A stretch of 7,253 nucleotides of DNA from Pauljensenia sp. GTDB taxonomy: Bacteria; Actinomycetota; Actinomycetes; Actinomycetales; Actinomycetaceae. This document shows positions 1 to 5,335 of the stretch, in pieces. Both the position numbers and the translations under genes were made by a program. Within the stretch, counting starts at the first letter, position 1. Every line of letters begins with the position of its first letter. The stretch spans positions 1 through 7,253 of the forward strand of contig JASBZF010000076.1 in the NCBI GenBank assembly GCA_029983625.1, written 5' to 3'. The notes under the pieces were generated by a model that searched no databases, was not told the origin of the DNA, and saw only the letters and a program-made list of their open reading frames with translations.

Positions 1-27
1 CCCCCCCCCCCCCCCCCCCCCCCCCCC
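1..27. repeat. Poly-C homopolymer run at the window edge
   Basis: The first 27 bases are all C and the run may continue to the left. Nothing else in the window is comparable. It may be a sequencing or assembly artefact at a contig end, or a real mononucleotide tract of the kind prone to slippage. In frame 1 the run reads as nine prolines and stays open to a TGA at 91-93, but there is too little sequence to call a gene. Confidence 0.9.
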
Positions 28-48
28 ACCACTGTGTTGAAAAAGACC

Positions 49-105
49 TGCAGCCCCTTCAAGAAGACTCACAGTTCGTTCAAGAAGGCTTGATTCAAGA
101 AGGTT
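49..105. repeat. Short degenerate direct repeat (about 21-bp unit)
   Basis: The nonamer TTCAAGAAG occurs at 58-66, 79-87 and 94-102. Its context (TGCAG/ACAGTT upstream) also partly repeats, giving units of about 21, 21 and 15 bp; the fragment TGCAGTTCA at 106-114 resembles a fourth partial unit. In plus frame 1 the units read as Ser-x-Phe-Lys-Lys repeats, interrupted by TGA at 91-93. The function is unknown. It lies in the spacer downstream of upp. Confidence 0.6.
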
Positions 106-113
106 TGCAGTTC

Positions 114-141
114 AGCGAAGCAACGCGATGCAGACTTCGCT
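114..141 (-). terminator. Weak hairpin just after the upp stop codon
   Basis: AGCGAAG (114-120) and CTTCGCT (135-141) form a perfect 7-bp inverted repeat around a 14-nt loop, starting directly beyond the upp stop codon. No T-tract follows on the minus strand, so intrinsic termination is only a guess from position. Confidence 0.25.
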
Positions 142-142
142 T

Positions 143-781
143 CTAATCGACGATCCCGTAAAGACGATCACCTGCATCACCCAAACCGGGAACAATGTAG
201 GACTTTTCGTTGAGATGATCGTCTACCGCAGCGACCACAACCGAAACCTCAGCACGGTCGCCAATGAAATCTTCGAGTACTTTCAGACCTTCAGGAGCAG
301 CAAGCAAACACACGCAGGTCACGTCCTTTGCTCCGCGTTCCAAGAGATAATTCGTCGCAGCAACCATCGTGTGACCGGTCGCTAACATCGGATCCAAAAT
401 GAAGCACTGACGCCCCGAAAGGTCATCGGGCAGACGGTTCGCGTAAGTTTCAATCTCAAGGGTGTCCTCATCGCGACGCATCCCAAGGAAACCCACCTCA
501 GCTGTGGGAAGTAAACGAGTCATCCCTTCCAACATTCCAAGGCCCGCACGAAGAACCGGCACAACAATCGGACGCGGTTCAGAAAGCTTACGGCCGATTG
601 TCGGAGCAACCGGCGTATTAATCGCCCGTTCCGTAACGGACACGTGACGAGTCGCCTCATAGGCGAGAAGCGTGACAAGTTCATCAACAAGCTGGCGGAA
701 AGTCGCCGAAGGAGTATCCCGATCCCTCAGGACAGTGAGCTTATGGGCAATGAGCGGATGGTCAGCAACATGAAGGCGCAT
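143..781 (-). CDS. upp: Uracil phosphoribosyltransferase (UPRTase)
   Basis: Makes UMP from uracil and PRPP in the cytosol (pyrimidine salvage). The 212-residue product matches the family length (E. coli 208) and aligns from its first residues (MRLHVADHPL against MKIVEVKHPL), which supports this start. Visible motifs are the region VVPVLRAGLGM, the PRPP-binding loop ILDPMLATGHTM (about 128-139) and the uracil-binding C-terminal motif YIVPGLGDAGDRLYG (about 194-208). All look intact. The Shine-Dalgarno is poor: AGGT abuts the ATG, and a purine-rich AGGGAGGG lies about 20 nt upstream, too far to be ideal. The gene is divergent from tadA and appears to be a single-gene unit within the window. The family assignment is secure from motifs and length; the mode of regulation is not visible. 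Confidence 0.97.
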   Translation of the reverse strand: MRLHVADHPLIAHKLTVLRDRDTPSATFRQLVDELVTLLAYEATRHVSVTERAINTPVAPTIGRKLSEPRPIVVPVLRAGLGMLEGMTRLLPTAEVGFLGMRRDEDTLEIETYANRLPDDLSGRQCFILDPMLATGHTMVAATNYLLERGAKDVTCVCLLAAPEGLKVLEDFIGDRAEVSVVVAAVDDHLNEKSYIVPGLGDAGDRLYGIVD

Positions 782-850
782 ACCTCAAGGCTACCGCGTC
801 GCCCTCCCTCTGACATGCTCCGGGCCGCTAGTCTTGACTCTGTGACAGCC
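782..850. promoter_or_regulatory. Divergent upp/tadA intergenic region
   Basis: These 69 bp separate the two start codons, so both promoters must lie here or inside the genes. A TTGACT at 834-839 resembles a -35 box reading toward tadA. A matching -10 would fall at about 857-864 inside the assumed tadA start (CGTTAT or TTATCA), which is suboptimal. It would make the in-frame ATG at 872 a possible leaderless start. No clear upp promoter hexamers were found. Confidence 0.3.
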
Positions 851-1978
851 ATGAAGCGTTATCAAGATGCGATGAGCCGCGCACTCTTTTTAGCTCAACG
901 CGCACAAGACTCAGGAGATGTACCAGTAGGCGCTGTTGTGATCGATTCACTGGGACGAATCGTCGGCACTGGCTGGAACACGCGCGAAAGCGAACATGAC
1001 CCCTGCGGTCACGCGGAAATAAATGCTCTGCGTGAAGCAGGACGCACCCTGAAACGCTGGAACCTTGTGGGCTGCACTTTGGTTGTCACTCTTGAACCCT
1101 GCACGATGTGTGCGGGCGCGGCCCTTGCGGCGCGCGTGGATCGTGTCGTATTCGGTGCTTGGGATCCTAAGGCTGGGGCGGCCGGTTCGCTTCGCGACGT
1201 TTTGCATGATTCTCGGATGAATCATCGCGTCGAAGTTATTGGCGGAGTTCTGGCCTCTGAAGCGACGATCCAACTGAAGGCATTTTTTGGCGATAAAAGA
1301 GAGTTGGCGACGGAGCCGAGTGGGCGTTCGGCTCTTGCAGCGGAACCGGCGCGGGTGCCAAGTTTTGAGCGCGTGGCTTCCTGGACATCAGAGTCAGATG
1401 AATCTGTGATTTTACCGTCTTCCACGTCGTCGGTTTTACTGTCAGCTGCGTGCACGTCTTCTTCGACTGCGCATTCTATGGTCGAGGGCGATTTTGCCGT
1501 TCCTCACGTGGGTGAAGTTTGTGCGTGTGAGCGTGAATCTGTGCCTAGCGGTGAGGTCCAGGTGGGTGCGGGAAAGTCTTTATCTGCGAGGGATTTATCT
1601 TCGACGGACACGCAGCTCAGGCCGCAGATGCGTTCTCTTGCTCCGAATCGTCCTCTTCCTACTTTTGAGGAGTTTACGGCCTTGTCTTCCGGGGTATCCG
1701 GGATATCTGGGGTGTCTGGATCGGCGGTTGGGAGCTGCGAGGTAAAGAAGCAGCCTCCGGCTCAGGACTCATCTGCGGTGCTGAAGTCGGATGCGAGGGA
1801 ATCTGAGCCGGTGGCTTCGCATGGTAGGGGTCCTGTGGAGCAGAGCGTGCGCCTGTGTCCTCCTGTTGCGGACTCACGCAGTGTCGCAGTGGAGGAAGTG
1901 TCGACACACGACAGTCCGACTCTTTTCGTTGCTGGGGTTCCTGTGCGGAGTCGGCGTCGCGGGAGTGCGAAGCACTGA
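851..1978 (+). CDS. tadA: tRNA adenosine(34) deaminase TadA with long C-terminal extension
   Basis: A zinc-dependent deaminase that converts A34 to inosine in the wobble position of tRNA-Arg(ACG). Residues 1-150 are the full cytidine/deoxycytidylate deaminase fold. They contain the Zn/catalytic H-A-E motif (His54, Glu56) in CGHAEINAL, P-C-T-M-C (Cys84, Cys87), and the family blocks VPVGAVV, VVFGAWDPKAGAAGSL and MNHRVEV. E. coli TadA is 167 residues. Here the frame continues for a further 225 residues rich in Ser, Val, Glu and Pro, with a GVSGISGVSG-like stretch and a basic end (VRSRRRGSAKH). No domain is recognisable there. ATG 851 is chosen because it puts the N-terminal helix where the family has it. 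The frame is open back to 644, with ATG 815, GTG 842 and ATG 872 as alternatives; none has a good Shine-Dalgarno. The frame upstream of about 815 overlaps upp antisense and is not believed. Codons shift toward G/T-ending in the extension. Confidence 0.93.
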   Translation: MKRYQDAMSRALFLAQRAQDSGDVPVGAVVIDSLGRIVGTGWNTRESEHDPCGHAEINALREAGRTLKRWNLVGCTLVVTLEPCTMCAGAALAARVDRVVFGAWDPKAGAAGSLRDVLHDSRMNHRVEVIGGVLASEATIQLKAFFGDKRELATEPSGRSALAAEPARVPSFERVASWTSESDESVILPSSTSSVLLSAACTSSSTAHSMVEGDFAVPHVGEVCACERESVPSGEVQVGAGKSLSARDLSSTDTQLRPQMRSLAPNRPLPTFEEFTALSSGVSGISGVSGSAVGSCEVKKQPPAQDSSAVLKSDARESEPVASHGRGPVEQSVRLCPPVADSRSVAVEEVSTHDSPTLFVAGVPVRSRRRGSAKH

Positions 1979-2172
1979 TTGTCCCTGTCTGAAAGCACTT
2001 TAAGAAACCTAGGGTGTAGGTCAGGTGGGCTTCTTGTCTGAGGGCTTTTGAAGTGCGATTTTAGGTGCCGGTGGACTTTGGGGGTCTGTGCTTTTTGCTG
2101 TGAGCGTGAGGCGAGGGCGTAAATATGCGTGCAGACCTTCTGGGTGATGTGGAACTGGTCGCAATGAGGAGA
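1979..2172 (+). other. Spacer between tadA and the tRNA-Ser promoter
   Basis: This stretch is T/G-rich with no convincing coding frame. It contains only weak distant inverted pairs (GCACTT 1995-2000 with AAGTGC 2050-2055; GGTCTG 2083-2088 with CAGACC 2132-2137). No strong terminator with a T-tract follows tadA. Read-through from tadA into the tRNA is therefore possible, unless the hairpin at 2173-2190 stops it. Confidence 0.4.
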
Positions 2173-2190
2173 TCGTCTTGTGGAAGACGA
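2173..2190 (+). terminator. Tight hairpin just upstream of the tRNA-Ser -10 element
   Basis: TCGTCTT (2173-2179) and AAGACGA (2184-2190) form a perfect 7-bp stem closed by the GTGG tetraloop. It could end tadA transcription, but no U-run follows. As DNA it overlaps the place where the tRNA -35 element should be, so it might be a regulatory palindrome. The structure is certain; the role is not. Confidence 0.35.
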
Positions 2191-2202
2191 GGGCGGCGAC
2201 GC

Positions 2203-2208
2203 TATACT
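2203..2208 (+). promoter_or_regulatory. -10 element of the tRNA-Ser promoter
   Basis: TATACT at 2203-2208 is a near-consensus -10, placed so that transcription would start about 4-5 nt before the mature tRNA 5' end (2219). The best -35 (TTGTGG, 2178-2183) is 19 nt away and weak. Confidence 0.6.
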
Positions 2209-2218
2209 GACTTTCATT

Positions 2219-2308
2219 GGTAGCGTGTCCGAGCGGCCGAAGGTGCAGCACTCGAAATGCTGTGTGGTGTCACAGCCACCCTGGGTTCAAATCCCAGCGC
2301 TACCGCCA
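2219..2308 (+). tRNA. tRNA-Ser(CGA)
   Basis: A complete class II tRNA reading UCG serine codons. The acceptor stem is GGTAGCG (2219-2225) with CGCTACC (2298-2304). G73 at 2305 is the serine-type discriminator, and CCA is encoded at 2306-2308. The anticodon stem CAGCA/TGCTG encloses the loop CTCGAAA (2251-2257), with anticodon CGA at 2253-2255. A long variable arm lies at about 2263-2280 with a GTGG/CCAC stem, as expected for tRNA-Ser. The T stem CTGGG/CCCAG encloses TTCAAAT. The D-arm region contains GAGCGG, as in other bacterial serine tRNAs. Folding was done by eye. It follows tadA in the same orientation but is not a TadA substrate, because its wobble base is C. Confidence 0.97.
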
Positions 2309-2311
2309 CAA

Positions 2312-2348
2312 TTCCCCGCGATCCTTACTTTCTCAGGATCGCGGGGAA
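2312..2348. terminator. Strong hairpin between convergent tRNA-Ser and surface-protein gene
   Basis: TTCCCCGCGATCC (2312-2324) pairs perfectly with GGATCGCGGGGAA (2336-2348). A further T-A pair at 2325/2335 leaves a 9-nt loop. It begins 4 nt after the tRNA CCA and ends 29 nt before the stop of the convergent gene. It can therefore serve both transcripts. A classical U-tract is missing on both sides (AGTGTT on plus, TTGTGG on minus). Confidence 0.75.
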
Positions 2349-2377
2349 AGTGTTATCCAGCCGCCTTGCGTGAACGC

Positions 2378-4978
2378 TCAGCCTCTTTCACGAATGTTCA
2401 GTGAGCGTGTGAGCATTCCAGCTTTTCGCAGACGAAGGAAGCGAAGAGTCAGAAGAACACCTCCAAGACAAACGAGTATGAGGACCATCATCTGAATCTG
2501 CGCAAGATCAGACACCCCGGTGTGGGCAAGTCCTGCGGCAGCCAGATCATGAGCGTCGGGGATACATGGATTCCCTTCTGCATCGACCCACACGGTCGCC
2601 GCACCCGCAGCCCCAACAGAAGGGCCGAGATCAAAATGCCCCTCACTGATACCACCTGAGGACCCCACATCAATGGTCACAACGGTTGAACCGCGTAACT
2701 GAGTGCCCTCTTTAGACTGTGTCGTCATCGTGATTCCAAGCTGATAGCGTCCCGGCTCAGAAAAGACCCAGTTCGGGTGAACGTGCGTGTGGGCAGCAAT
2801 CGTCATGGAACCGCTTGCACGCCCATCCCCTCCAGAAAACCAGATCTGTCCCACTTGAGCGGATAAACCCCGAGCAAACTCAAAAACCTCCACCTTGCCC
2901 GGCCCAGAAAAGGACGTGAGTGCAAAAGTAGTGCTTCCTTGAGTTTTCTGCCCGAGACTGGGGTGCTGAGTATTCATTCCGATCCACGGAACCCCGGGCA
3001 CTTGCGACATTGAGATCATCCAAATGGGGGAGCCCTGAGGAATCGCGCCGATATTCATAGGAGCTACCGTTTTCCCAGCATCAGAGATCGAAAAAGTCAG
3101 CTGCTGTGGGTCCACCCATTCACCGGGTGAAGTGCGATCGTCTTTTATCCGGGGGAGCAGCGTGTCAGCACCTGTTGCCTCTCCCTGTTTCGGGAAGCAT
3201 TTTGCCTCGACGAGACCAGAAGGTGCGGAACCTGCATTCTTGCCAGATGTGGGAAGAACTGCAGAAGACTCAGGAAGGGATGCTTTGGGGGAGCTGGGGT
3301 GAAACTGAGGTGACGACGCCTCAGGTAACGCGGGCGAGCCTTGTGCAGATATTCCTGAAGCGTCAGAAGTCGTGTCTTCCCCGACCTTCCAGGTGTACGT
3401 CATCACTTGAGACATGACTTCAGTCGAACTGTGCAGCGGCTTTGCTTTTGCCCGAATCTTCATGGTGTAGGTGCCGGGAGCAGAAAAGAGCCAGTTCGTG
3501 TGAACGTGAGCGGGATGCGCCTGATGAATAAGCGAACCTGCCGTGATTTCAAGTTTTCCATGTGTAAAAGCGGGTGCCACTCCTCCGAAGGGCTTTGTGT
3601 GGAACATGTACGCTTTGCCTCCCTGAGGGGCATCCACAGACAGGATTTCAAAATCAAGCGCTTCAAAGTCAGGGCGAACATCGTTCGTATCCCATCCGGG
3701 GAAGAGGATTTCTTGCTGCTGAAGACCGCCTGCATCAAGGAAATACCCTGATGTGGGCAGATCTGGAGCAATCGCGTGATCGAAAGACATGAAAGCGTTG
3801 TGAGCGATTCGTAAAGTGACGCTATTGGGGTCACGGACAACAGCTTCACCCTTCGAGTCATCCTTTATCACCAGATACAGCAGCCCATTCTGTGCGATTG
3901 CCGTGAAAAGATCGAGATGGCCGTGAGTGATCTCAAGCGGATCTGTCAGGGCACCGATGTCCTTAGGTGAGGGACCGAGCTTTTCTGGAATCGAGGGGAC
4001 CGGAGTCACTACCTGGTCCGCTGTCCCCGTTCCTGTTCCTGTCTCTGTTCCCGTTCCGGTCTCTGTTTCTGGTTGTTCTGTCTCTGGTTGTTCTGTCTCT
4101 GGTTGTTCTGTCTTTGGTTCTTCGGTCTCTAGTTCCTCAGTCTCCGGGTTTTCTGTTTCGGGGTCCGTGGTGTCGGTAGGTGTGGTGGTGGCGCTTGCGT
4201 CGGAAGTGTCGTCCTCGTCTCCTGTGATGAGCGGAGGCTGAGCGAAAGAGGTCTGCTCGACTGTAAATACGCTTGTGAATGGCGCAGATTCGATGATCTC
4301 TCCAGTGTCTTTCACGCCGACGGCTTTCGCTGTGAGGCGATATTGTCCTGCGGCGCTAAAAAACCAGTGAGCGTGGGTGTGTCCGAAAATAGGGAGGGAC
4401 ACTCCGGGATCAAGATAGTAGGTGCCCTGAGGGATACCTCGGGTGCTGAATTGTCCGACTGCCTGCGTATCCTTGAGTTGATCGGCGAGGGCGTCGATCT
4501 GCTTGACGTGTTCAGTGGGGATCAGGAACTTCGCGAAGGGTTCTTCGGGGGAAATTCTGTTCCCTAAAACTGCGATGTCTCCTGGGCCTTCGACCGAGGT
4601 GAAGTCGATGCGCACGGAGCTGAATCCGTTGTGACGAAAAGCCGGAGCTGACCATCCGGGTTCGAAATAGTCGGCATTTTCTGAGGCGGTGTAATAGCCG
4701 ATGTTCCCGCGATCGAGGTAGCCCCTGAAAGGTTCGTATTGGCCATAGGTGGTGGCACTAATGCCGAAGGCGACCTCGTCGGGGTGGTATTTCTGGTTGC
4801 GAATTCCGTGATTAACGAAAACTTGAGGGATGCCCTGATCCGTGTCGATAAAGAAGGCGTCAGTGTGGCCTGTGCTGATGGTCAGACGATCAGAGGCCAA
4901 TGCAGGAGGTGTGAATATGGAGAGGCTGACGGCACATGCCAGTAGCCCTGCTGCGATTCGTGAGATCGAGAGTCTCAT
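2378..4978 (-). CDS. Wall-anchored surface protein with three choice-of-anchor M / anchored-repeat domains (metal ABC transporter-associated family)
   Basis: A secreted protein of 866 residues. The signal peptide is residues 1-28 (MRLSISR, a hydrophobic core, then PALA|S). Domain 1 (about 32-245) has GHTD, DYFEPGWS, EGPGD and HTHAHW (200-205). An acidic Thr/Glu/Pro repeat linker follows (about 253-321). Domain 2 (about 348-535) has GHLD, LFPGWDT and HVHTNW. A Ser/Pro linker follows (about 536-620). Domain 3 (about 625-775) has PIWMI, PWIGMNT, SGPGKVEVF and HTHVHPNW (730-737). GHFDLGP (780-786) and Cys594/Cys805 come after or around it. The C-terminus has LAHTG (817-821), a membrane segment (about 828-848) and a basic tail. 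This matches the actinobacterial family TIGR03773, whose repeats (TIGR03769) also occur in the partner metal-type ABC substrate-binding protein; a surface receptor or relay role has been proposed for it. LAxTG suits class E sortases. The start at 4978 is preferred over ATG 5011 because AGGAAG lies 9 nt upstream and it gives a clean signal peptide. Metal specificity is inferred from the Zur-like operator and the His motifs. The partner transporter is not in the window. Confidence 0.9.
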   Translation of the reverse strand: MRLSISRIAAGLLACAVSLSIFTPPALASDRLTISTGHTDAFFIDTDQGIPQVFVNHGIRNQKYHPDEVAFGISATTYGQYEPFRGYLDRGNIGYYTASENADYFEPGWSAPAFRHNGFSSVRIDFTSVEGPGDIAVLGNRISPEEPFAKFLIPTEHVKQIDALADQLKDTQAVGQFSTRGIPQGTYYLDPGVSLPIFGHTHAHWFFSAAGQYRLTAKAVGVKDTGEIIESAPFTSVFTVEQTSFAQPPLITGDEDDTSDASATTTPTDTTDPETENPETEELETEEPKTEQPETEQPETEQPETETGTGTETGTGTGTADQVVTPVPSIPEKLGPSPKDIGALTDPLEITHGHLDLFTAIAQNGLLYLVIKDDSKGEAVVRDPNSVTLRIAHNAFMSFDHAIAPDLPTSGYFLDAGGLQQQEILFPGWDTNDVRPDFEALDFEILSVDAPQGGKAYMFHTKPFGGVAPAFTHGKLEITAGSLIHQAHPAHVHTNWLFSAPGTYTMKIRAKAKPLHSSTEVMSQVMTYTWKVGEDTTSDASGISAQGSPALPEASSPQFHPSSPKASLPESSAVLPTSGKNAGSAPSGLVEAKCFPKQGEATGADTLLPRIKDDRTSPGEWVDPQQLTFSISDAGKTVAPMNIGAIPQGSPIWMISMSQVPGVPWIGMNTQHPSLGQKTQGSTTFALTSFSGPGKVEVFEFARGLSAQVGQIWFSGGDGRASGSMTIAAHTHVHPNWVFSEPGRYQLGITMTTQSKEGTQLRGSTVVTIDVGSSGGISEGHFDLGPSVGAAGAATVWVDAEGNPCIPDAHDLAAAGLAHTGVSDLAQIQMMVLILVCLGGVLLTLRFLRLRKAGMLTRSLNIRERG
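4071..4160 (-). repeat. Six tandem 15-bp units encoding the Pro-Glu-Thr-Glu linker
   Basis: The plus-strand unit GGTTGTTCTGTCTCT is repeated at 4071, 4086 and 4101 (the last with one change), then decays at 4116, 4131 and 4146. On the coding strand this gives PETEN, PETEE, LETEE, PKTEQ, PETEQ and PETEQ. A shorter-period Gly-Thr/Glu-Thr repeat adjoins it at about 4022-4070. Being a multiple of three, unit gain or loss would change linker length without a frameshift. Confidence 0.9.
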
Positions 4979-4987
4979 GCGTTTCTG

Positions 4988-4993
4988 CTTCCT
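4988..4993 (-). promoter_or_regulatory. Ribosome binding site deciding the surface-protein start
   Basis: On the minus strand AGGAAG lies 9 nt upstream of the ATG at 4978-4976. The upstream ATG (5011-5009) has no comparable sequence in front of it, so the shorter protein is favoured. Confidence 0.65.
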
Positions 4994-5071
4994 ATTTGAT
5001 GGGTGTGTCATGCGGTGTGTAGCCGTGTTGTCACAGTGGATGAGGCGGCTCGTGCAGGAGTGACCACACCC

Positions 5072-5100
5072 AGGCTAATGAAAGTGATTCTCAATAGCAA
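5072..5100 (-). promoter_or_regulatory. Candidate promoter of the surface-protein gene
   Basis: Reading on the minus strand: TTGCTA (5100-5095), a 17-nt spacer, then TAGCCT (5077-5072), which fits the actinobacterial TAnnnT pattern. The Zur-like palindrome fills the spacer. Transcription would start near 5065, giving a leader of roughly 85-90 nt before the ATG at 4978. Hexamer assignment is by eye. Confidence 0.5.
5079..5093. promoter_or_regulatory. Zur-like operator (Fur-family 7-1-7 palindrome)
   Basis: TGAAAGTGATTCTCA matches the streptomycete Zur-box consensus as I recall it (TGAAAATGATTTTCA) at 13 of 15 positions, and has the TGA...TCA ends of Fur-family sites. It lies between the inferred -35 and -10 of the surface-protein gene, the usual place for zinc-dependent repression. 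The divergent ptsI start is about 270 bp away, so control of ptsI is less likely. A Fur or PerR site cannot be excluded from sequence alone. Confidence 0.7.
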
Positions 5101-5298
5101 GTGGTGGGGGTGGCGCGAAGAAGCCTGAGCACATGTCACAACTGCGACACACACGAAAAACGATCCCGGACACGAAGAAACGAAGAAATAAAAAAGAGCG
5201 CGGAAGCAATGCGCAGAAAGTGACCCGAAGTAAAGAACTCGAAGCGAAAAACCCATACGATAGAGCTAAGAATCGCTTCTGACCAAAGGCGGCCAGAA
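5101..5298 (+). promoter_or_regulatory. Divergent intergenic region upstream of ptsI
   Basis: About 200 bp without a convincing gene, A/C-rich on the plus strand. A perfect tandem 8-mer ACGAAGAA (5172-5179, 5180-5187) sits in a purine-rich tract ending in ATAAAAAAGAG. The best -10 toward ptsI is TACGAT at 5256-5261, but no good -35 stands 16-19 nt before it. It would leave about 50 nt before the leader ATG at 5319 and about 100 nt before ptsI. Confidence 0.35.
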
Positions 5299-5335
5299 CT
5301 GTGAAAGGAAGGGAAACCATGACATCCCTTCACAG
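5299..5335 (+). promoter_or_regulatory. Leader hairpin enclosing a Shine-Dalgarno upstream of ptsI
   Basis: CTGTGA (5299-5304) plus AGGGA (5310-5314), separated by a 5-nt bulge, pair with TCCCT (5325-5329) plus TCACAG (5330-5335). This gives 11 bp around a 10-nt loop. Part of the strong GGAAGG Shine-Dalgarno (5307-5312) lies in the left arm and the ATG at 5319 is in the loop, so folding would hide the ribosome site. There is no T-tract after it, which argues against a plain terminator. A regulatory role is inference. Confidence 0.4.

Noticed and set aside
644..850. In-frame upstream extension of tadA to position 644
   Set aside because: It runs antisense through upp, has no resemblance to TadA N-termini and no ribosome site. 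The deaminase alignment begins at 851.
1762..2217. Minus-strand open frame of about 150 codons opposite the tadA end
   Set aside because: It has no ribosome site and no recognisable domain, it covers the tRNA promoter, and its composition mirrors the plus-strand frame.
2219..2308. tRNA-Ser as a substrate of the adjacent TadA
   Set aside because: The anticodon is CGA, with C at the wobble position. TadA needs A34, normally in tRNA-Arg(ACG).
3745..3759. LPTSG at residues 407-411 of the surface protein as a sortase motif
   Set aside because: The order is L-P-T-S-G, not LPxTG. It lies inside domain 2 with no membrane segment after it. A second LPTSG in the Ser/Pro linker fails for the same reasons.
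3460..3861. Minus-strand open frame of 133 codons in another frame within the surface-protein gene
   Set aside because: It overlaps a clear domain-coding frame on the same strand and has no family features.
4071..4160. CRISPR-like or intergenic repeat array
   Set aside because: The 15-bp units are contiguous without spacers and keep the reading frame of the surface protein.
4925..4945. LLAC in the signal peptide as a lipoprotein box
   Set aside because: The hydrophobic core before the cysteine is short and continues after it. The PALA|S site fits signal peptidase I, and the protein already has a wall-sorting end.
5299..5335. CRP/GlxR operator (TGTGA...TCACA)
   Set aside because: The half-sites are about 24 bp apart rather than 6, so this is better read as an RNA hairpin.
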